NCBI RefSeq assembly: GCF_018614975.1
Contig: NZ_JAGGNR010000014.1
Location: 124,001-188,000 of the forward strand
From: Paenibacillus polymyxa
Lineage (GTDB): Bacteria > Bacillota > Bacilli > Paenibacillales > Paenibacillaceae
Direction: 5' to 3'
Length of the DNA stretch: 64,000 nt
A program made the position numbers and the translations under genes. The notes below the pieces were generated by a model. That model worked only from the letters and a program-made list of their open reading frames with translations. It had not been told where the DNA came from and made no database searches. Below are positions 58,355-64,000 of this stretch, in pieces (positions within the stretch are counted from its first letter, which is position 1; every line of letters begins with the position of its first letter).

Positions 58355-58393
58355 AAAAAGCCCCCCTCACCCAAGGTGAGTTGAATTAGGCTT
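58355..58393 (-). terminator. Terminator after the 86-residue gene
   Basis: CTCACC-CAA-GGTGAG and outer AAGCC/GGCTT pairs, then five T residues on the reverse strand. It overlaps the end of the gene region by position only (stop at 58397). Confidence 0.7.
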
Positions 58394-58396
58394 ACC

Positions 58397-58657
58397 TTAA
58401 AACGTATGCTCATCATTCTTTAATCGTCTTATCTCCGTTAACTCTCTTCTAATTCCCAGTACACGTCTATGAAGTACACTACGGTCTATTGATTCAGCTA
58501 CTGACTTTTTGAACTGGACATCCAATTCACTTAATTGCTCCTGAACTAGTTTCTTTTTATGTATTGGTTTGACTTGAACTTTTGTAGTTGCAGGCTTGAT
58601 AGGCTTCAATCTTTTCTGCTTCATAATCTGTTCAAATACACTGTCCTCTTGATGCAT
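58397..58657 (-). CDS. Small charged protein of unknown function
   Basis: 86 residues, very rich in Lys, Arg, Glu and Gln, with predicted helices and a middle segment of alternating Lys/Pro (L-K-P-I-K-P-A-T). AAGGA is nine bases before an ATG at 58657; the upstream ATG at 58666 overlaps that site. It lies downstream of the modular structural genes but is separated from them by a terminator. No family recognised. Confidence 0.6.
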   Translation of the reverse strand: MHQEDSVFEQIMKQKRLKPIKPATTKVQVKPIHKKKLVQEQLSELDVQFKKSVAESIDRSVLHRRVLGIRRELTEIRRLKNDEHTF

Positions 58658-58761
58658 GGTCTTCATTCCTTAATATGTGATGAACACATTGTATCATAAC
58701 GAGAAGACGACTGTTACACAATAAAGTACAGATGCTTAGAGTTGGACATGATCCTAAACGC

Positions 58762-58786
58762 AAAAAAAGAGGGCCAACGCCCTCTT
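58762..58786 (-). terminator. Terminator after the DNRLRE-like gene
   Basis: AAGAGGGC-CAAC-GCCCTCTT, a perfect 8-bp stem with seven T residues on the reverse strand. Confidence 0.85.
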
Positions 58787-58802
58787 AGATAGTTAACTCA
58801 TT

Positions 58803-60761
58803 TTATAAAATGTAAAAATACGCTTGATTTCCTGGACTCTTCACGATTACTGTGGTCACTAAATCACTGGCATCCCGTTTACGGATACTTGTGATCGAAT
58901 CTAACCCTTCATTCGCAATAACTCTTGGTAGGACATAAGCGGCCAGATCAGGCTTGGAAATTGTCATTTCAGTAGCCATATCGACAATCTGTCTCACATC
59001 TACCGTAGACTGCATATCCTTCCACTCTCGCACCTGAAGATAACCATCCAAGTATTCTCTTTCCTTGATACTAATGTGGCCATCCAAAACATCCATATAC
59101 TTGACCTCAATGCTGGAAAGCACATCAGGTCTGGAGATATATAATTGCCCAGGCTGTTCTACCAAATAAGGAATCTCAAGACTGCCTGCCCTCTCATCAT
59201 GATCTAATGCTCTGACTTGAAGAACACTATTCAGATCAGGTTTATTAACCATAATCTCCGAAATCATAGCCGAATCACCGTCGTACATGACCGTTAGCAA
59301 AGACTCCAACGTTGAAGTTGCTTTTATATAATCGGAGACTTCCAATAAAGCATGAAGATCAGGTATAGATACAATTAGGCTCGTAGCCCATTCATCTTCA
59401 AACAACTGTGATATCGTTAACTCGCTGACCAGAGACATTTGTCTATCTACCGTAATCACTGAAGGTAAGTCAGGATGAGACACTGCGATTTCTACAGTTC
59501 TGTCGTCGTCCAGACTTGTTCTAACGGCAAGGTTACCATCTGTATCCTTAGTTGTTCGTATAGCAGTAATGAACTGCGAATGAAGCTCGGGTTTAGAAAC
59601 AGCAACCCATGTTTCCTTCTCTTCTGTCCTACTCTCAGCAATAGAAATGTTCGAATCCAGTTCCACATCTATACGTTTAGCTATTGTCAGATCTACATCC
59701 AGGTCCGGACGGCTGACTGCGATTACTTGAGGTATATCATGATGCATGTGATCCTCATAGCGGTGGACGTACAACTGAGATTTGAGCCAATCCAGCCCAA
59801 TATCACTGTGTATAACTAACGTTGAAACTATATCCTTGTGACCTGCACCATAAATAAAAACTTCACTTCCGATTTCGGTTCGACCGATGGAATAGATCTG
59901 AGAAGTGATATATGTGATCTGCAAAACAGGTGGTTTAGAAGACTCACGAGTGTTGAAATAAATCGGCGTGTTACCGCTAGACTGAATAATTATTCCAACA
60001 TTTGAAAGAATACCTTCTCTCCACATTTGGAGTAATGCCATCATATCAAACTCAACATAACGTTCAGTCGTATTCAGGATATAACTGGACGATAAGAGCT
60101 GAATGGAATGAGGTCTGTTTGCATACGTAATCCCGTACTCACGCCACAATGTATCCGGCTGATGCAGCTCAATGTGTGCTCCAGGTGCCAGGGTTCCTGT
60201 GTAATATAACCTCAATTTAGCTTCTTCCAAATGTAACAAATCGGGTATTCTGGTATCCAAATCACCGAAATGTATAAACGATTCGAATTGTTCCATCTCG
60301 TCTCTGCCGATCATCATACGCTGTGTATCACCAAAGTTGAGCGTCTGCAAGTGAGTTTGACTTCGCGTGGTTGCATCAGCAACAGGCTTCAGATTAACAG
60401 TCACACGCGGTGCTTCCAGTAATTCATATTTGCCATGTGCACGGTTATGTGGTCGAACGTACAACATGCCTTCAAGATCAACTTTGGATGCCGCTTGAAT
60501 GGTTGCGCTCAGATCTCCTTGCGACCTGTACATCACCGATAGCGAATTTCTCAATTCCTCTGACCGTCTGACACGTACGAATACATTGGAGACGATCTCG
60601 CTTGCTTTTCTTGTAGCAGCTATCAGGACCGAAGGCAGTTCTTCATCCACCTGATTGTACAGGATATACTTTGCTGCAAAACGATTCTCTGGACTTTTAA
60701 TATGTATAAAACTATCTAATAGAGTCTCCCCGTTATTAATTCCACTCACTTCCTGTCTCAT
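58803..60761 (-). CDS. Modular protein with DNRLRE-like domain and tandem ~39-residue repeats
   Basis: 652 residues. After ~120 residues of strand-rich sequence comes a DNRLRE-type domain (about 127-280: V-A-D-A-T, then L-R-L-Y-Y-T-G, T-W-R-E-Y-G-I-T-Y-A-N-R-P analogue). From about 345 to 610 follow seven short repeats centred on a [I/V]-S-x-P-[D/E]-L motif (59703, 59586, 59470, 59357, 59238, 59128, 58949 in DNA). Most are 110-119 bases apart (about 39 residues), one 179. No signal peptide or membrane anchor. It reads like a fibrous structural or surface-binding protein, as in phage tails. The start has only a poor ribosome binding site. Confidence 0.7.
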   Translation of the reverse strand: MRQEVSGINNGETLLDSFIHIKSPENRFAAKYILYNQVDEELPSVLIAATRKASEIVSNVFVRVRRSEELRNSLSVMYRSQGDLSATIQAASKVDLEGMLYVRPHNRAHGKYELLEAPRVTVNLKPVADATTRSQTHLQTLNFGDTQRMMIGRDEMEQFESFIHFGDLDTRIPDLLHLEEAKLRLYYTGTLAPGAHIELHQPDTLWREYGITYANRPHSIQLLSSSYILNTTERYVEFDMMALLQMWREGILSNVGIIIQSSGNTPIYFNTRESSKPPVLQITYITSQIYSIGRTEIGSEVFIYGAGHKDIVSTLVIHSDIGLDWLKSQLYVHRYEDHMHHDIPQVIAVSRPDLDVDLTIAKRIDVELDSNISIAESRTEEKETWVAVSKPELHSQFITAIRTTKDTDGNLAVRTSLDDDRTVEIAVSHPDLPSVITVDRQMSLVSELTISQLFEDEWATSLIVSIPDLHALLEVSDYIKATSTLESLLTVMYDGDSAMISEIMVNKPDLNSVLQVRALDHDERAGSLEIPYLVEQPGQLYISRPDVLSSIEVKYMDVLDGHISIKEREYLDGYLQVREWKDMQSTVDVRQIVDMATEMTISKPDLAAYVLPRVIANEGLDSITSIRKRDASDLVTTVIVKSPGNQAYFYIL

Positions 60762-60772
60762 TGTATTGAGAG

Positions 60773-62857
60773 CTATACCCGGTCTGCTGTGACCTTCATT
60801 TCAAAATTACCATTAGGATTCGGCTTGGCATGAATATCCGTTGCGATACGAATATAAAAATCGATGCTATCCTCTGGTTGGATCAGACCATAGGTCAGAT
60901 AATCGATCGGAAGAAACGGATCGGCCTGTCTGGATAATTGGACTTCAACACCATCCGTTTCGAATTTCTTATCCATCTCCAGGTAAACATGATCCACAGC
61001 ATATCCAAGCAAGTTTTTGATTCTAACTTTCTTGGTTAACGTCGTCTGTCCGGCAATGATCACCCCATAATCAAGTTGTTTCAAAATACCGCCAAAGGTA
61101 TCTGACAGAAAGTCTCCCGACTCATCCATAAACATTAATCCTGAATACGATCCGATAAATTTGGTTTCCCAAGAGTCTACGGCACCCCAATAATCCTGAA
61201 ATTCAACCTTCAGTGTATTCTCTACGCCAAAATTAACATTTCTCTCGTCAATATTGAGTTCAATATTTAACGGCGATTGCACCAGTCGCGTAAAATTGCC
61301 ATCCGCCGGATAATACGTTTTACCGTTCAACAACACGCGGTATTTAACCTTGCCCTGATCTGCATCATTCAGCACACCTGTAAGTTTGTTACCAGAGAAG
61401 GTCAGGTTGATTGTGGCAGTGGTGTTTACTAGTTGCAATGACATATCTCTAAACTCCACTGCATGTCGCGGTGCATCAACGATCATCTTCAATTCGTCCA
61501 GCGAATAGCTGTTTTCATAGTGCATACTGCTATCGAAGTAATAGGCGATTCGTGTTAAAGCTATTAGATCCTTTTCAGGGATGGCGTTGAGTGTGTCCAG
61601 ATCCATTCCTTTTCTTTTGAATAACGTTGTATCCTGGATATCCATATCGAACCACTTGTTGAAACGGTATGTCTTCCATGTTAGCCCTGAGTCGAACGAA
61701 GCAGCCATCCTTAATATACCTTCCGGGCTGTTCTCCGTTACTTTCGTAGCAATAACCTTTTTCATGTCTCCATATAACGCTATGTCTGTTGGTTGCACAA
61801 CTAATTGTTCAAACGGTAGCGCGTTATACGCTAGCATCATGTCCCGATTACCTGCAATAACCTCTTCATCATTCGTCCACGTAACCACATCAAAATCTCC
61901 CTCAAGTTCATCCAATGGGGAGTAGTTAGCCGTGATATTTAGTTCCGCTGACGTTTTGGAGGGATCATCTGTGTAGTATAGAACATCTACACTATCACCC
62001 AACTCGTCGTAGAGGGTAAACGGTTCGGTTTCGATTGTAATCGTTGATTCGGTTTGATTTGGATCATCGGTGTATTCAATGATTTTGATCTCTTTATCTT
62101 CCCATTCTTCCGCTAGGGTGAAAGGTTCGGTTTCGATTGTAACTACTGATTCTGTTGCTGTTGGGTCATCAGTGTAATAAAGTACTTCAATATTCTTGTC
62201 TGCCCACTCCTCTTCGAGAGTAAAAGGTTCGGTTTCGATGTTAAAGGATACTTGTTGTACTGGGTCGTTTGTATAGTAAAATAACTCTACTTCCCCTTGA
62301 AACTGTGCCCACGCGGTTTCAGGAACAATCAACAAATCTTCCATACCGTAATTTTTATAGTCTTGCTCAGTTGGATCAACACTAGACAGTTGATTCCACG
62401 ATGAGTTTAAATAGTAGTAATATAGACCGTTATAGCGCACAAATGTCTTATAGAACATCTCGGTCACATCTATCGCGTCAAAAAGAACAAAATTGATATC
62501 ATTTGTAGTGATTTTCACAGTATGAATAGCATCGGACAAATTTAATTTTTCATAGACTAATGCTTGTTGAACAATATCTACATTATTTTCACTGAAAACT
62601 TCAGTTAACCCATCAATAGAGACAGATATATTAGATGATCCTCTGTTATGCCTGTTGCCAATTATCCTTAGCTTTGTGCCCTTAAATTGAAACTCTACAG
62701 TTGAATTTGCTATTGAAGCTAGTCTAGAGGTACCATTGTAATACGCTTCATTTGGAGAGGAAACAAATCCGCTCGAATACTTAAAGATTATTTCATTATC
62801 ATCGTACCTTTTCCAACCCTCTTCTGGAAGTGGCAGTGCTTGACCTAAAGTTGCCAT
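60773..62857 (-). CDS. Large modular structural protein with 33-residue TDDP repeats
   Basis: 694 residues. An N-terminal ~130-residue domain (V-E-F-Q-F-K-G-T-K-L-R-I-I-G-N, then I-H-T-V-K-I-T) resembles a galactose-binding-like beta sandwich. About residues 190-330 are four to five near-identical repeats of 33 residues (Y-Y-T-D-D-P, then T-I-E-T-E-P-F-T-L), visible in DNA at 61965, 62064, 62164 and 62263. The C-terminal 350 residues are beta-rich. No signal peptide. AAAGGAGTG precedes the ATG. Same direction as the flanking modular genes, 11 bases before the next. A phage tail fibre-like or exported adhesive role is inferred. Confidence 0.72.
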   Translation of the reverse strand: MATLGQALPLPEEGWKRYDDNEIIFKYSSGFVSSPNEAYYNGTSRLASIANSTVEFQFKGTKLRIIGNRHNRGSSNISVSIDGLTEVFSENNVDIVQQALVYEKLNLSDAIHTVKITTNDINFVLFDAIDVTEMFYKTFVRYNGLYYYYLNSSWNQLSSVDPTEQDYKNYGMEDLLIVPETAWAQFQGEVELFYYTNDPVQQVSFNIETEPFTLEEEWADKNIEVLYYTDDPTATESVVTIETEPFTLAEEWEDKEIKIIEYTDDPNQTESTITIETEPFTLYDELGDSVDVLYYTDDPSKTSAELNITANYSPLDELEGDFDVVTWTNDEEVIAGNRDMMLAYNALPFEQLVVQPTDIALYGDMKKVIATKVTENSPEGILRMAASFDSGLTWKTYRFNKWFDMDIQDTTLFKRKGMDLDTLNAIPEKDLIALTRIAYYFDSSMHYENSYSLDELKMIVDAPRHAVEFRDMSLQLVNTTATINLTFSGNKLTGVLNDADQGKVKYRVLLNGKTYYPADGNFTRLVQSPLNIELNIDERNVNFGVENTLKVEFQDYWGAVDSWETKFIGSYSGLMFMDESGDFLSDTFGGILKQLDYGVIIAGQTTLTKKVRIKNLLGYAVDHVYLEMDKKFETDGVEVQLSRQADPFLPIDYLTYGLIQPEDSIDFYIRIATDIHAKPNPNGNFEMKVTADRV

Positions 62858-62908
62858 TAATTAACCCACTCCTTTCTGAATTCTAAATAGATAGTTCATT
62901 TTATTAGC

Positions 62909-64000
62909 TCATGTAATTGACGCTTTCTTTATTGGTATTTTAGCTGTGTCGATTTTCTGCTTAAACACTTTTCCTGAACCAATTTTTTTATTATCTTTAA
63001 CCACAGACTTTCTTTCGATAAATTCCTCCTCTAGATCAATAATCATTCCTTTATCCATCCCATGTTCAAAAAAACTTGTTTCTGAATTGTCTACGGAAGA
63101 TATGTATGTATCGAGTTCATACATACCTAAATCACCAATCGCCAAGAAGTCTCCAGCGCCTTGATTTGCAGTGACATTAATTCTGTATTTCTTATAAGCA
63201 ACCTTATTTTTAAATTCGTAGAGACGATATTCCTCTACAGTAAAGTTAGGCTCATTTATTCTAGCATCAAGAACAATCCATTCTGATCCATCCCAACCCT
63301 CAAATGTCCAATTTTTTGGAGGTCTGTTTACAGGAGTAGTTCCTGCTTGAATTGAGTAGGCGGAGATTGTTTTAGGTGAATCAAATTCATAACTTAACCA
63401 TCCAGTTAGAACATTGATATTAGCAACCCATCCATTTGGATCAACAATTCTATCAAATGCTTTCCATGGGTAAAATGTCGTATAAAACGAACTTGCATCA
63501 GCAATACCGTTCAGACTAGTGTTAGATATCATTGCAGGAATAGCATTATCTTTGTATTTATTTGTAATGCTGTAGTACTGGTCTTCTGACGAAATCAAGA
63601 ACTTATAAGAGTACACCAAGTTGTATGCTCTATATCCACTAGGAACACTATATGCAAAAGGACTCGCACCAAAATTAATTGTTACAGTCTTACTACTTGA
63701 ACTAAATGATCCCAAAGTGGGATAAACTTCTCCTAATTCCTTTACATTAGTGTGACTAACACCAATACTAACACCATTCTTAATAAACTCTAATGTTCCA
63801 TTGTCAAGATCAAGTGCGACACCAACAACATTCCCAACATCCCACACTGTACTGTATGCTGTATTTTCTGGATACTTGTTCCCGCTATTCCCATAATAAG
63901 TTCTCCACATTGAGCTATCTGCAACAATATTCCCTGTTAAAGAGAAGGATTTGTTGGATACTCCAATATGAACGTTTTTTACTCCAGCATCATATTTAAC
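62909..64000 (-). CDS. Modular protein with SPRY and discoidin-like domains (5' end outside window)
   Basis: The frame is open to the right edge, so the start lies outside. About 360 residues are visible. The first part is a SPRY/B30.2-like domain (about 63650-64000), shown by V-G-V-A-L-D-L-D-N-G-T-L-E-F, N-G-V-S-I-G-V and I-N-F-G-A-S-P-F. Then a discoidin/F5-8 type C-like domain with Y-K-K-Y-R-I-N-V-T. SPRY domains are rare in bacteria and occur in phage tail and surface proteins. The base composition here is clearly more AT-rich than the rest of the window, suggesting transfer. Confidence 0.75.
   Translation of the reverse strand, partial: VKYDAGVKNVHIGVSNKSFSLTGNIVADSSMWRTYYGNSGNKYPENTAYSTVWDVGNVVGVALDLDNGTLEFIKNGVSIGVSHTNVKELGEVYPTLGSFSSSSKTVTINFGASPFAYSVPSGYRAYNLVYSYKFLISSEDQYYSITNKYKDNAIPAMISNTSLNGIADASSFYTTFYPWKAFDRIVDPNGWVANINVLTGWLSYEFDSPKTISAYSIQAGTTPVNRPPKNWTFEGWDGSEWIVLDARINEPNFTVEEYRLYEFKNKVAYKKYRINVTANQGAGDFLAIGDLGMYELDTYISSVDNSETSFFEHGMDKGMIIDLEEEFIERKSVVKDNKKIGSGKVFKQKIDTAKIPIKKASIT

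Overview
The window reads as a chromosomal segment of an endospore-forming member of the Bacillota, most probably Paenibacillus. Evidence: spore genes (cotJABC, ytrH/ytrI, ytvI, a five-gene YheC/YheD set, a YjcZ-type peptide), Bacillus-like gene orders (citZ-icd-mdh beside ytvI/fxsA/pyk/accA/accD/dnaE/ytrHI/ytpI/ytoI; sufCDSUB; mtnKA), AGGAGG-type ribosome binding sites and many TTG/GTG starts. I see no rRNA, tRNA, insertion sequence or CRISPR array.

Layout. 1-1400: the 3' part of a GGDEF diguanylate cyclase gene and a small membrane protein gene. 1400-20400: conserved central-metabolism and sporulation block (mdh, icd, citZ; ytvI; fxsA, thioesterase, pyk, accA, accD; a PgpA/YutG-like gene; dnaE with two low-complexity insertions; ytrH, ytrI, ytpI, ytoI). 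20500-20710: a structured ~205-bp repeat element with 10-bp terminal inverted repeats. 20718-27680: a YheA-family gene, then five consecutive YheC/YheD ATP-grasp genes ending in a terminator. 27740-28140: a deletion scar fusing remnants of a sugar ABC permease gene and a heparinase-like gene. 28200-31100: HAD phosphatase, CHASE3 chemoreceptor and a possible 48-codon ORF. 31380-35180: a compact accessory operon of a TPP enzyme, a carboxymuconolactone-decarboxylase-like protein, a small STAS-like protein and a KAS III-like protein lacking the usual catalytic His and Asn. 35400-48200: secreted YrpD-like protein, cotJABC, CNNM/CBS transporter, YfkAB radical SAM protein, two HD-GYP phosphodiesterases flanking YunD and a MoaD-MoaE fusion, YjcZ peptide, M23 peptidase and a secreted EEP-fold hydrolase. 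48300-53800: suf iron-sulfur operon with a PerR/Fur-like palindrome upstream. 53900-58200: DUF1802, Dps, mtnK, mtnA, yunC. 58350-64000: a reverse-strand module of large repeat-rich, binding-domain proteins (DNRLRE-like, TDDP repeats, SPRY plus discoidin-like) that looks like phage-tail or surface-fibre structure and runs off the right edge.

The left half is mainly carbon metabolism (TCA entry, pyruvate kinase, malonyl-CoA supply) plus sporulation. Cyclic-di-GMP turnover is represented by one cyclase and two HD-GYP proteins. Suf, Dps and the palindromes upstream of sufC point to iron and peroxide handling. The least explained parts are the TPP/KAS III operon, the YheC/YheD array, the repeat element and the modular protein cluster at the right end.
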